From positions 29,524,501-29,588,500 of the forward strand of contig CM065394.1 in the NCBI GenBank assembly GCA_033060915.1: a DNA stretch of 64,000 bases. Direction: 5' to 3'. Position numbers and translations under genes: made by a program. Below the pieces are notes generated by a model, which was given only the letters and a program-made list of their open reading frames with translations, searched no databases and had not been told where the DNA came from. Below, in pieces: positions 33,913-45,454 of the stretch. This DNA is from Euryodendron excelsum. Lineage: Eukaryota; Streptophyta; Magnoliopsida; Ericales; Pentaphylacaceae. Position 1 is the stretch's first letter, and each line of letters starts with the position of its first letter.

Positions 33913-36900
33913 CTAACTAAGTACATCAAATGATCCAATTACACCCATGTCAGAAACATGTCTACCAAAGGTAATAGGCTTAAGTCCCTTGGTCGAAGGG
34001 TCTGCCATCATCTGTTTTGTATCGACGTGCTCAATGATGATGTCACATTTTCTTACCAAATCCCTGGCAAACAGATACTTAATCTCAATATGCTTAGACC
34101 CACTAGAAGTCTTATTATTCTTAGAAAAGAATACAGCTGCATTATTATCACAAAAGATCTTCAGTGGTCTAGTAATGGAATCAATCACCTTAAGTTCTGT
34201 AATAAAATTTCGCAGCCAAATAGCTTGGGTTGCAGCTTCAAAACAAGTCACAAACTCAGCATGCGTAGTGGAAGAAGTTGTAAGAGTCTGCTTGACACTC
34301 TTCCATGAAATAGCTCCTCTAGCTAGCATAAAAACATATCCGGAGGTAGATTTCATGTCATCCACACATCCAGCAAAATCTGAATCTGAATAACCAACAA
34401 CCTCAAGATTGTCTACTTTTCTGTATATAAGCATATAATCTTTCGTTCTCTGCAAATACCTCATTACTTTCTTTGCAGCCACCCAATGGTCCATGCCAGG
34501 GTTAGAAAGATATCTGCCAAGAACACCCACAGCAAAAGCAATATCTGGCCTAGTACAAACCTGAGCATACATAAGACTGCCAACTACACTAGTATAAAGA
34601 ATGTTCTGCATAGCTTTTACTTCCAAATCATTCTTGGGACATTGACTCTTACTAAATTTGTCACCCTTTGTAACAGGAACATCAGCAGGTCTACAGTTCT
34701 GTATATTAAATCTCTCAAGTACTCGACTGATATACCCCTTCTGAGAAAGCCCCAGCATATCACGAGATCTATCACGAATGATTTCATCACCCAAAACAAA
34801 GGAGGCCTCTCCAAGATCTTTCATATCAAACGAATTAGACAACAGCATCTTAGTCTCATCCAAAAGACTTAAGTCACTGCTGGCAAGTAGAATATTATCA
34901 ACATAAAGAATAAGGAAAATAAGTTTCCTCCCACTAACCTTGAGATATTTGCACTGATGAACCTTGTTTTCCACAAAACCTAAGGAAGTAACAATCTCAT
35001 CAAACTTCAAATACCATTGACGCGAGGCTTGCTTCAAACCATAAATAGATTTCTTCAACTTACATACCATGTGCTCCCTGCCTTCTTCCTTAAAACCTTC
35101 AGGTTGCACCATATAAATCTCCTCATTTAGGCTACCATTCAGAAAAGTAGTCTTGACATCCATCTGATGAAGCTCTAAATCATAATAAGCCACCAAAGCC
35201 ATGATAATTCTAAATGAATCCTTAGATAAAACTAGAGAGAATATATCATCATAATCAATGCCTTCTTCCTGAGTGAACCCCTTTGCAACCAATCTAACTT
35301 TGAAACGCTCAACCTGCCCTTTAGAGTCTTTCTTAGTCTTGGACACCCACTTGCAACCAATAGCCTTACGGCCAACTGGAAGTTCAACGAGCTCCCATAC
35401 TCCATTATACGTCATAGAACGCATCTCATCCATCATAGCATCCACCCATATGTTAGACTGGGGACTCGAAATCGCACCAGTATAAGTCACTGGATCAAAC
35501 ACAGGACCTACATCATAGTCACTCTCACCAAGATAGACAATAAACTTATCAGATATGGCAGGTCTTCGCTGTCTCATTGATCTCCTCACAGGTACCTCTA
35601 GAACAGGCTCAACGGGATCAACAGGATCAGGAGCATTAGCAGCAATAGGTGCATTAATCCCTAGCTGCTCCTGATTAATTACATCCACATGTGTAGGCAA
35701 AACAAAAGTCTGAACATTAGGCAAGGAGATAGGCACCACCTTGCTTTGCCTATCAACATCAAGGTGCTGTGAGGTCTCCAAATTAGCTGTATCATGCTCC
35801 AAGAACTTAGCTGTCTGAGACTCAATAATCCTAGCACCAGGCGTAGGACAATAGAACCTGTATCCCTTAGAATGATCTGGATACCCAATGAAGAAACAAC
35901 GAGTGGTTCTAGGGTCGATTTATCTCTCAAAAGAGTTATATATCCTAACCTCTACCGGACAACCCTAGACACGAAGATTGTTAATGCTAGTCTACCAGTC
36001 CACAATTCAAAAGGTGTTTGAGGAACAGACTTGCTAGGAACTCTATTGAGAATGTACAAGGCAGACTTAATGGCATCACCCCAGAGATATGTAGGCAAAT
36101 TACTCTTACTCATCATACTCCTCATCATGTCTTTAAGGGTGCAATTACATCTTTCGGCCACACCATTCTGTTTAGGACTACCAGACATGGTATATTGGGC
36201 AATAATCCCACATTCTTGCAAGTATTTGGCAAACGGTCCCATATGCTGTCCAGTGACATCATGTCTGCCATAATACTTACCCCCATGGTCAGACCTAACA
36301 ACCTTAATCCTTTTGGTCAATTGATTTTCCGCTTCTATTTTAAAAATTTTAAACTTTTCAAGTGCATCAAATTTCTCTTTAATTAGACAAACATAGCCAT
36401 AACGAGAGAAATCATCAATAAAGGTCAAAAAATATTTATTTCCACAAAAGGTTGAGGAATAAGGTCTACTAATATCATTGTGTATGACTTCTAAAAGGCC
36501 ACCACTCCGTGTTACACTTTTCTTCCTCGTCTTGGTCAATTTTCCTCGAATACAGTCAACACAAGTGTCTAGGTCTCTAAAATCAAGTGATATAAGGATG
36601 TTATCTTTAATTAGCCTTTGAATTCTTTCTTTAGAAATGTGACCTAGACGCTTATGCCATAACATGGAAGACTGGTCTTTAATTCTTGGTCTCTTGGATA
36701 CAGTATTTTCAACATGAAAGGAGGCATACTCATTATCCTGTTCTAATTTCACCCTGTATAATCTATCAGATAACAAACCATAGCCAATAATTTTGAAGTT
36801 GTAAAATAAATCCACCAAGCCATTTCGAAATTGAAAACCATATCTAAGTTTGTCTAAGGAAGAAATAAAAATCAAATTCCGTCTAAAAGACGGTACATAA

Positions 36901-37110
36901 GCAGTGTTTTTCAAAACAAGTTGAAAACCAGTTTCTAGATTTAAAACGGCATCTCCTATGAACTTGACTCTAACTATGCTAGCATCTCCAATTTTAAGTT
37001 TAGCTTCACTCTCACTTGGCCTCCGCTTGCTTCTGAATCCCTGCAAAGACACGGTAACATGAACAGTTGCACCACTGTCAAACTACCAAGAATCTGATGG
37101 GACACTAACG
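33913..37110 (-). pseudogene. copia-2 pol: protease, integrase, reverse transcriptase, RNase H
   Basis: Read right to left. Protease DSGA lies near 37075 but is preceded by an in-frame stop. The integrase zinc finger (HKRLGH followed by CVDCIRGK) is followed by the DDE core: D in HNDISRP, D in [11 protein letters not shown] in GVAERCN. A frameshift near 35952-35930 breaks the link to RT. RT (35802-34600) shows VRLVAKGFTQEEGIDY and YGLKQASRQWY, but the catalytic YVDD reads YVDN (codon at 34894-34896). RNase H has YSDSDFAG, a Glu in THAEF, and FCDNNAAV. The final frame is 629 codons long without stops, so decay is limited. These enzymes would cut the polyprotein, copy the RNA and integrate the cDNA; with YVDN the copying step should be lost. 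Confidence 0.9.
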
Positions 37111-37136
37111 AAATTGGATTCAAAGCAAGTTAAGGC

Positions 37137-38036
37137 AAGTGAGTTACCTCCTTCCTATTTGTTCTTCTTCTAATCTAACCATGACTTGTACCTATAGTAA
37201 TCTTTCTTTATGTGGCCCTCTTTCCTACAGAAAAAACACTTGATGACCTTCTTGACTATGGTATTGGGACCTAAAGGATTGTTGGCCTGACCATGACCTT
37301 TACCATACCCTTTATTATCCTGACCTTTATGAGGGGTATTGGCACTAGTTTTCTTATGGTTCTTTCGGTTCCCATGACTCTGCCCAAGAGTGACTTTGGA
37401 ATGAGAAACAAGCAAGACAGACTCAGTTTTCTCTCTCTTAAGCTTATCCTCCTCTAAGACACATTTGGCAATGAGGTCATTCACTGTCCAAGACTCATTC
37501 TGGGTGTTGTAGGCAGTCTTTATCTGACTGAACTCTGGTGGAAGGCTATTAAGAGCATGATGGACAATGAAATCATCAGGGAGGGTAACATTCAGACCTC
37601 TAAGTTTGGATTGGAGAAAAATAAGTTTCAAGACATATTCCCTTACCCCACTCTGGCTGTTATACCTCAAACTCGTGAGTTCATTCATTAGGGCTCTAGT
37701 CTCAGCCTTACTAGATACTTGATATCTTTGTCCTATAGCCTCAAACAGTACTTTGGCATTGTTAGTCTCAGGCAGGCTAGTTAATAGGTGCTCAGGAATG
37801 GATCTTTTAATCACTATGAGACTGAGTCGATTTGATCTGTCCCATTTTGTATATAACTCCTTCTCGGAAACAGAACTAGTATCAGTGATTGCACCAGGTT
37901 CAGGTTCCCTCAAGGCCAAATCCAGATCAACAATACCCAAGACAAACTCTATATCCTACTTCCACTTTTTAAAATTTGAACCATTCAACAACACAATGGT
38001 AGTGTTATTGTTGTTAATTGCAAAGGAAACTGTCAT
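37137..38036 (-). pseudogene. copia-2 gag with a mutated zinc knuckle
   Basis: The probable start is ATG at 38036 (MTVSFAINNN), but a stop follows in NFKKWK*DIEFVLG near 37960. The main frame (37940-37170, 256 codons) carries the UBN2-type capsid fold, including QRYQVSSKAETRALMNEL and the REYVLKLIFL region, then a basic tail and a zinc knuckle CFFCRKEGHIKKDY. The last Cys of the CX2CX4HX4C knuckle is Tyr. Further stops lie between here and protease (after SWLD, and after KKNK). Gag packages element RNA in the particle; loss of the fourth ligand should impair RNA binding. Confidence 0.85.
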
Positions 38037-39544
38037 GACAACAAAAGAGGCAACATATTAGTAGAATAAGAGCAGTAATTATATCAAGTATAAATAATAG
38101 GGATGCCTCGGTGCAACATTCTCGTCTCCCCTTTGGGTAGAGAGTACAACATGCTATGAGGTCCCTCCCAGCCAGGCACCATATGAGATTGCCCAAACAC
38201 TTGAAAAAGTAGTCCCCTTTAGGAGACATATCTTTCAAAAGTTAGGCACTCTCGGATCAACTGCTGAATTACATCTCTGTCATTAAAGCACACAATAACC
38301 CCCTTTGGGCAGGCAATTGTATGCAACAACACAGTGGACACAGTCATATACCAAATGCAAGAAAATCAAATTTAATGAGTGTACTCCTTCGGGCAGTAGC
38401 ACCCATTTCAATCCAAAGTTCTTGTCATGACAATACTTGATGTAAAAGTGCCATGATCACATTCAAGCATATCAAAATGCCTGCAATCACATCCTTATGG
38501 GCACATAGCCAAAAGTACCCAGTGATCATATATGTATTGCCTGAGCCATGTAATAAAATCATATTTTGTAATTTTCAACATAAAATGACAATTTTAGGCT
38601 CCTAAAAGGACTTATGGGAGAGAGTATAATTTTTAAGAACCTAACTAGGGAGAGTACACACTACCAATAGATTCAAAAGGTCAAAAAAAACATTTATCCA
38701 TGAAAAAGCAGGAAAAAACTAATGCACGAATTTCTGAAAATAGCCCAATTTACCCTAAAATAGACCCAAATAAATACCAAACGATGTCCAAAAATTATGA
38801 AAAAATATTTTCTGGAATCTTCTCACTGAGAGGAGAATTCTGGAATTTTGGTGGACCCCAAGGGGTCACCCACGCGCCCTCACGCGCCTAGGGTCGCGCG
38901 TGGGCGAGGCCAACCGCTGGCTGGTCATCCCTGACCTTAGGCCGGTCGGACCCGACCCAGTTCAACTGTTACGTGACCCGGTTCACTGTAATTCGGTTTT
39001 CAGCCTGATTTTCACCCCAAATTCGACATTCTGAGCAAGATTTTTGCTATTTTACTACACATGCAAGGTCTCTAAACATTAATAAACACGTTTATGATAA
39101 TTTTAAGGGAAAAAAACACATTATTTTTGGGTTTCCAAGAACCCTAGATTCGGCCATGGCGGCTAGGATTTCAAAACTTGATTTTTCTTGAATAAGACTT
39201 GTACTAATAGATTCGTATGCTATTCAGTAACCAGAATATGTAATATAGCGCAAGGATATGCATGAAAAACATCATATTCAAGAATTTTACAAGAAATTTC
39301 AAGTTTTTTTTTCTTTTTTTACCCGAAACTTCAAAAAAACATAACTTTCTCTACGAATAGAGTTAGGTCACAATCTTTATATCAGAACGTTCATTGTTCA
39401 GAGAGGAACAAAAGTCCCTTATTAATTTTCTAAAAAGAAGTCATCTATTGTTCGGATTAAATCATGCAAGATTTGGGCTTAACAACTCATAATCGAGTTT
39501 AACAAGTTTAAATCACACAATAAGTCCCTAATCCACATATATTA
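38037..39544 (-). mobile_element. copia-2 5' leader, about 1.5 kb
   Basis: Long for a copia leader and without a gene. A short word (ctttgggtag, ctttgggcag, ttcgggcag) recurs at about 38135, 38305 and 38390. A GC-rich patch at 38868-38920 contains an inverted pair, CCCACGCGC and GCGCGTGGG. Confidence 0.6.
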
Positions 39545-39557
39545 GGCTCTGATACCA
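39545..39557 (-). other. copia-2 primer-binding site
   Basis: Minus-strand TGGTATCAGAGCC lies just inside the 5' LTR, the copia-typical complement of the initiator tRNA-Met 3' end. Confidence 0.85.
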
Positions 39558-39559
39558 CA

Positions 39560-40034
39560 TGTAAACTTCAAAACAGATCATAAAAGTTGACCTAGATCAT
39601 ATGTGAATATATGAACTTTAACAGGAAACAAAACTGAATACGAAAACTTACCTGTTTGCTCCATGGTTTCACGAATCTCTTTAGAGTGGCGATTAATCTC
39701 GAACAAAGCTTTTTGGAAGCTGGTCTTCCTCTCTGTACTCACTACTGTATGACGGAATTTTATAGAAATCTGTCTGATTGTGGGAAGAGGGCGGACCTAG
39801 TCTCTATATAGGAAAACCCTAGTCACATTGGGCCATTCCATAAAATGTTCAATTGGCTGATTAGGGCCACACTAATTACCGTCAACCCACATTGATAATA
39901 GGTGCACACTAGCCCAAGTATAATAGATCATAATCTTATTAGGCTTACCATATTTATTTCATTCAGACTTGGGTCCAATTTGTACTTAAAAAATACCTAC
40001 AAATAATGTGGACTCAATTAAAAATAATCTAATA
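39560..40034 (-). repeat. copia-2 5' LTR
   Basis: 475 bp, aligned with 32802-33278. Its outer end has mutated from CA to TA (40033-40034). On the element strand a TATA-like word (tatatagag) lies near 39810. Confidence 0.88.
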
Positions 40035-40039
40035 TGCTA

Positions 40040-40215
40040 TCCTCTAAAAGCACGAACAGGAGCACGAGCCCAATGTTAATGATTTTTGTTTTTCTGAATG
40101 AGGCCACATTGTTTTCTGAGCAGTTTGTCTTCGACGGCACAAGAAATCAATTATTATGGATCTGAAGGGGCCTCTGAAAGAGAAGTATTATTGCTATTAT
40201 CTGAAAGCACGAGCC
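40040..40215 (+). repeat. Remainder of tandem copy 1 and tandem copy 2 of the 156-bp unit
   Basis: 40040-40076 completes copy 1 (cctctaaaagcacgaacagg, then gcccaatgtta). 40077-40215 is copy 2 (ctgaaagcacgagcccagtg at its end). One frame of the unit reads NEATLFSEQFVFDGTRNQLL, so a duplicated exon fragment is conceivable, but I do not recognise it. Confidence 0.65.
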
Positions 40216-40429
40216 CAGTGTTAACCAAAAAAATATGAGAAATTATACTTGAACCCTTGTAATTTGAGAAAAATCAAATAGCTTGCAATGAGTACAGCAG
40301 CAGCAAGAGTCCAACAATGACCCATCCTCGGGGACAAAACTGCGCTCCACCCGTGAAGGGTACAGCCACAGCATGTTAATTACCAGTTTTGTTTCTTTCT
40401 CAATAAGAGATTTAATCAAATTCATTGAT

Positions 40430-40433
<4 letters not shown>

Positions 40434-40479
<46 letters not shown>
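40434..40479. repeat. (CT)n microsatellite
   Basis: About 22 CT units. Nothing else is recognised in the surrounding 40216-40545. Confidence 0.9.
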
Positions 40480-40480
<1 letters not shown>

Positions 40481-40545
40481 CAAGCATGTTCTGTTCTACA
40501 CCTCTACGGGACATGAGAAAGTCAAAACGATAATTTTAAAAGCGT

Positions 40546-40713
40546 CTTAGTAATATGTGTTCTTCAAACACATTTTAAGTAAATTTTATTTGATTATACT
40601 AAATATTAAAAATTATGTTTTTATAATTTTTAATACTAAAAGTATAATTTATAATATTTTATACAATTTGACAAAGAATACTTAAAATATGCTCTAAAAA
40701 CACATATTAACAT
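40546..40713. mobile_element. AT-rich MITE with long inverted repeats, family 2
   Basis: The left end (taatatgtgttcttcaaaca, then cattttaagta) is the imperfect reverse complement of the right end (tacttaaaatatgctctaaa, then aacacatatta). About 168 bp, non-coding. A related piece lies at 57176-57290. The target duplication is not clear. Confidence 0.55.
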
Positions 40714-40918
40714 TTTTCATTTTAAAAAATAGAGAAAACAAGAGTACCCAGATCCTTCGAGTCCCTCTAAAACTTGAAAAATGTGCTCTTAATCATAAAA
40801 CTTTACAAAGGAAAAAGAGACGCAGAGAGTGGTCCCTGCTAGGAAATTATCATTAAGTGAGCATTATGTTATTTTTGCTCTAACTCTTATAAATATAATG
40901 AATTTTCATGCTAAGTGG
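40714..40918. other. Intergenic gap, nothing recognised
   Basis: About 200 bp between two MITEs with no feature. Confidence 0.4.
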
Positions 40919-40926
40919 GTCTAAGT

Positions 40927-41305
40927 TAAGGGTGGACATTCGGCAGACTCGCGCTGGGTTTATATTAGAAATAAGTTTTATCGGGTCTAAAACTAAATCA
41001 CAAGTCTGTCAAGTTAAAAAAATTACATTTTTAAGCCTGTCTAAATCCACCCATTTAACATAAAATTTGTTTAATTAATAATTTTATTCTCTAAAAATAA
41101 TATTGATTAACATAAAGTTTAATTACATACATGTATATAAAAATAGAAAAAATATTATTTTATATATACTCAGGGCCTGGCTAGGCCGAGTTTCAAAAAC
41201 GAATATCCAAGTTAGCTTATTAAACTAATTGAGCCTAAATTTTTTTTTCAAACTATATAAGTTATGGACAAGCCTATCGGGCTCTTGTACCCTTGACCAC
41301 CCCTA
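40927..41305. mobile_element. hAT-like MITE, 379 bp
   Basis: Ends TAAGGGTGGACA (40927-40938) and TGACCACCCCTA (41294-41305) are inverted repeats matching at 10 of 12. The flanks gtctaagt (40919-40926) and gtccaagc (41306-41313) are an imperfect 8-bp duplication. The subterminal gggcctggctaggccgag is typical of small hAT elements. Non-coding. Confidence 0.65.
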
Positions 41306-41313
41306 GTCCAAGC

Positions 41314-41599
41314 ACACTTATCAAACCCATCTCAGAAACGGTTGCATTTATTAAAGTGAAGCAAGAATGACATAATGCTCCAAGATCTTTAGAAAATCCC
41401 TTACCAAGGCAAATTCCAAGTAGACTCTCCGTTCTAACAAATAGGTGATAAGAATGGGCAGAATGCATCAAGGTAAAGGGTATCATTAGTCACTCGAACC
41501 ACAGCTATCCGGTTTTGGGATAGCAATATGGGGACCGTAAGCTTCAGTTTTTGATATTGTAGCCGGTAACTATTGGGCATCTTGTTGACATGCAATAAT
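41314..41599. other. Intergenic stretch, nothing recognised
   Basis: Short frames only; no repeat boundary found. Confidence 0.4.
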
Positions 41600-41790
41600 T
41601 TATGTATGGGTTATATGCCATTCCTTCATATATTCTGTATAAAACTTTTTATCAAAATAATGTGACAGTAATTTTATTATTAAATGACATTTTAATGAAT
41701 AATTTTTTTTTTTTTGGTGTGCTTTTTAAGTAATAGACACACAGTGCTATGTATATCGACAGATTATGAATAAAAATACATTATTAAACA
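41600..41790. mobile_element. Degraded copy of MITE family 1
   Basis: atgccattccttcatatatt and the following aaaataatgtgacag align with atgctattcttccagaattt and aaaatgatgtggcaa of 9916-9975; the centre (ttttaagtaatagacacac) also matches. The right end is weak. Confidence 0.45.
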
Positions 41791-41924
41791 ATTCTTAACT
41801 GGGTTAACCAGCTGCTTAACCCGTAAATAAGATACCAACTAGCCTGCGTGGCTTATTCTCATAAGCATGTAGTTGTGTACGGTGTGCACCACAGCCTTTC
41901 CCCTCCTTGAATGGCTATATCAAC

Positions 41925-42085
41925 GAAAGAAATCAATCAGTTCTGAAACCGACTAGGGCCAACAAAGCTCGTACCGTCTCTTTTGGCATTGTTCTCTTTG
42001 ATCAATCAGTTCTGAAACAAGATAGATGGTTACTCTTTTGGAATGGTTCTCCTTGATCAATCAGTTCTGAAACGACCCAGAAAGC
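41925..42085 (+). repeat. Three-copy repeat around atcaatcagttctgaaac
   Basis: The word (g)atcaatcagttctgaaac occurs at about 41932, 42000 and 42057, with ttttggcattgttctctttg-type sequence before the last two. Unit lengths are about 57-68 bp. Confidence 0.65.
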
Positions 42086-42111
42086 TTTGGTGACATTGAT
42101 TTTGTCAGATT

Positions 42112-42450
42112 TGTTAGGTGTGTGTCATGTATTCTGTAGGCCTATATAATTATTGAGTTATACATGTATTTGGGCCAGGCTAGGGGATTCAAGATTTCTA
42201 AAATTTGCCTATTAGTAGGGAACTTATAGAACTCTAGGGTAAAGGAGATTAGAGAGACGGAGAGACTTGTAGAGAGTGAGTAGTAATTGTACTCTTCCTT
42301 TGACGTAGTAAAATTTTGCTCTCTTGTTTGTGAACGTAAGTAGATTTGTTGTTCTAAACAACCTTAATTCTCTGTGAACGTAGGTAGATTCGTTGTTCTA
42401 AACAACCTTAATTCTCTGTGTGTGCTTCTTTTTTTCTTGTTCAGGTGATT
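42112..42450 (+). repeat. Possible degraded copia LTR fragment with a 46-bp tandem duplication
   Basis: It begins TGTTAGGTGTGTG and runs through an agagagacggagagacttg leader-like stretch. gtgaacgtaagtagatttgt then occurs twice (42331 and 42377), each with gttctaaacaaccttaattc. It resembles a copia U3-R-U5, but no partner LTR or target duplication was found. Confidence 0.35.
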
Positions 42451-42610
42451 GTTTTGTTTTCGTTTACACTTGAGGTCAAAATCCCAGCAAGATTTTGCAC
42501 TGCAAAATGCTTTGCTGAGAACACTATATTGTATTTGCTGATGGGAGCTGCTGTCTCCCTGGACGAGATATTAAAAACTTGGCCTTCATCAAATATTTTT
42601 TTGAAGAAAT

Positions 42611-43085
42611 CACTACGACAAATACGAGTTTTAGTGACAAAATTTTTTGTCACTAAACATAGGAATTCGTCACTAAAGATACCTTCAGTGGCAAAATGTC
42701 TTGTCACAAGCTTGTCACTATAGACCCGACACTAAAGTGTTGTGTGACAAAATAATGAATTGTCACTATTTTTTTGGTTGTTAATGACAAAAGTAATTTA
42801 TCACTAAAAAGTTGAGAAAGTAGTGATGGGTTCATTTTGACACAAAAAACTAATAGATTTTATCACTAAAAATTAAATTTTGTCACTAAAAGTTATATTT
42901 TGAATTTTCTTTTGTGATGAAGTATTGTGTCACAAGAAAAATAAATATTGAGTGACAATATTATTTGTCACTAAAAATCTTTTAGTCACCATGTGCTTGT
43001 CACAACATGTTTAGTAGAATGACAAAGCTAATAGGGTCATCAAATTACACTCAAAATTTAAGAGTTCGTCACTAAAGATCTTCAC
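42611..43085 (-). repeat. CACTA 3' terminal and subterminal repeat region
   Basis: Many direct and inverted copies of tagtgacaaa / ttgtcactaaa at irregular spacing follow the terminal repeat. In En/Spm such motifs are the TNPA binding sites. Confidence 0.8.
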
Positions 43086-45454
43086 ATAATTTTTTTTTCC
43101 TGTTCAATAGACCTGCTTCCCATTAAACCCACAAGTAAGGTGCATATCACCTTAAAGTAGTAAACAAGACCATCAAATTATTGATAATGCTACGACACAT
43201 GCATATAGCTACAAAAGTATTTATAGAAAACAAGAAGCCTATATTCAATTTCATGAATCTATTACATCACAAAAGTCCAAAATCAACTCAGCAGTAATCC
43301 ATCACCATATGATTGGTAATATTAGTGTAGATATGGATAAAGTTTCCATTGTAATATTGTTCCATTACAAACTCAAGATAGGTACCACTAAACATCCTTT
43401 TATATGTGTAACTATCACCATTATCAAGAGCCTTCAACCAAGTTAAAGCTCAACCACCTCAAAAAAAAATATGCTCTTTGTAATCTACTGTTAAGCAATT
43501 GTCTGAGCCTCATGTCCTATTTTTTTTTTTCTACATCATTAACACCTGCATGAACACATAGATAGAAAAACAATTTATTAAGGATCCAAAAAACAAAGCT
43601 GTCTTTGATTGCATTATACCATCAACTCATTTAAACACCAAAAAACTAAGTCATGGGTGAGATTTTAATTGCACCTTACAAACTGTTGTCTCATAAGCAA
43701 CATTACAACTCCATGAATCACACGAACCTTTCGGAAATATATTGGGCAGTAACGCCTACTTCTCTTCTTCACAACCAGAAGGTCTGACTGTACACAGAAA
43801 TAATATTTGTCAAATAAAAAGTTGCTATTTTACAGTACAGAACAACTATAAAGTAAATTCTTTATGAAACCCAAAGAAAAGTTGGCAAGCTGGGCCAAGC
43901 ATTTGCATTCCTCGAAGACTAATGATTAGGGGGTAATACAAATGAGCCACTTGATCACCAAATAGCACGCATCTCCAGAAACAATTTCTAAATGTAGTAA
44001 GGAATTTCAAGCTATGGGAAAGCCAATAATTCAACCCTTCGGGCCGAACTATCCATGTAAAGTAACGACTATTAGTCCTAGATTAACAATATAACAATCA
44101 GTAGTTTAACCTTTAGTTTGGAATTCATTAAGATCATTGTTTCTTTCCAGATAGAGCATAGTGTCGCAAGTGTGACAAAATATGTCCTGTAATTTCAGTT
44201 ATATGTAAAAATTCGAGCTGTATTAAATGAAGGATCCAACACCCCTAACTTAACCTTCGTGTGAGTGTGTGCGGGTGTGTTTTACATTGATGTTTGGAAA
44301 ATCTTCTAGTATAATTTCTGACCAGCCTGCAATTGATCATGGGGGTAATCATTCTCTAGATTTTATTTGAGTCAGAAATGATATCCTATATACTTTTCAT
44401 CAAGCGACTTCATTCCAGTAACAACCTAATAAACTCTTCACCAATCATTCAGCCTTAAAATATTAGTATGCAACATTGGTGCATTAGTCATGTCCCATGA
44501 GATGATTATTTGAAAGCAAGGAAAGAAACTAGATTTCATAATACACAGGCATATCTGGAAAACAGGAACTCCATCAAATCCGCTCTTGATATCTGAAGCT
44601 TTCAACTAGCAAGCATGAAAATTAAATGCGAGTCAATTTAGGATTGTCAAGTGATAAAATTAAATAAATATGGAATTAGCAATGTCCAGATCCAGTAGGT
44701 ATGGGTTTCGGTCATGCCACTCTGTTAATAAGGTACCTGAGGTGCCCTTTGGTTAGAAACTTCTCTTCCAAGAATGCATATAACAGGTTAAAACTCAATA
44801 CATTGGACCATGTGAAATAAGATACCACAAATTCTACCCCTTTCTTCAATACTTCAAAACCTACCAGTATTCAGAATATGGACAACATTTACATGCAAGA
44901 AATACAGTGTATTGAGGAGAAGATGGGAAGGAGATGCACAAAGGCATAATCCAAGACTTGCAGAAAGGAATCCTAAATAACAGAATGTGAGAAATTCATG
45001 TCATAACATGTGTCATCAATGCAGCAAAAAAACCTATATAGTAGAATAATGTACTTAAAGCGTCCAACAGAACATCTATTTGTTTCCACAAAAGAGATCC
45101 AAAATAAGCTATGAGCTAAGTAAACTGAAAAAGAAAAGCACTTCCCTATGCTTCCTTTGACTTCTGAAAAATTGCAAGAAAAAGAAAACAGAACTTGGGT
45201 TGGTAAAAAAATTCTCATCAGATTTTAAGTTTTCATATTTTTTTCCCAGTGTTTTCTTGGCAATCAAGCGAAGCCCAGATTTGAAATCTTAGGTCTGATT
45301 AATTCAAAAGAACTTTTTAAACTTTCAAGAACTTTTTAAACTTTTAGAATTTTTAAATAAGATCATGTGTCAAATGAGGAAGAGAATGATAGTTCTAGTC
45401 ATACGATGATCATTCAAACGAGGATTACATCATTTCAGTTGATGGGCAGATGAC
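43086..45454 (-). mobile_element. CACTA interior between TNPA end and 3' subterminal region
   Basis: About 2.4 kb of AT-rich sequence without a recognised gene. It could hold further TNPA untranslated exons or captured host DNA; nothing supports a specific call. Confidence 0.5.

Larger units (their letters stand above)
32802..40034 (-). mobile_element. Ty1/copia LTR retrotransposon (copia-2), 7.2 kb, defective
   Basis: LTRs at 32802-33278 and 39560-40034 flank an interior read on the minus strand. A primer site (minus strand TGGTATCAGAGCC, at 39545-39557) is complementary to initiator tRNA-Met, and a polypurine tract (minus strand AAGTGGGAGAA, 33279-33289) abuts the 3' LTR. The target duplication is tgtta/tgcta (32797-32801 and 40035-40039, one mismatch). 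Gag, protease, integrase, RT and RNase H are in copia order. Stops, a frameshift and active-site changes make it non-functional. Confidence 0.92.

Noticed and set aside
33947..34393. 148-codon plus-strand frame opposite copia-2 RNase H
   Set aside because: Antisense shadow of a clear RNase H domain on the minus strand.
42418..42723. 101-codon plus-strand frame across the CACTA left end
   Set aside because: It crosses the element boundary and its second half is the subterminal repeat; no family is recognised.
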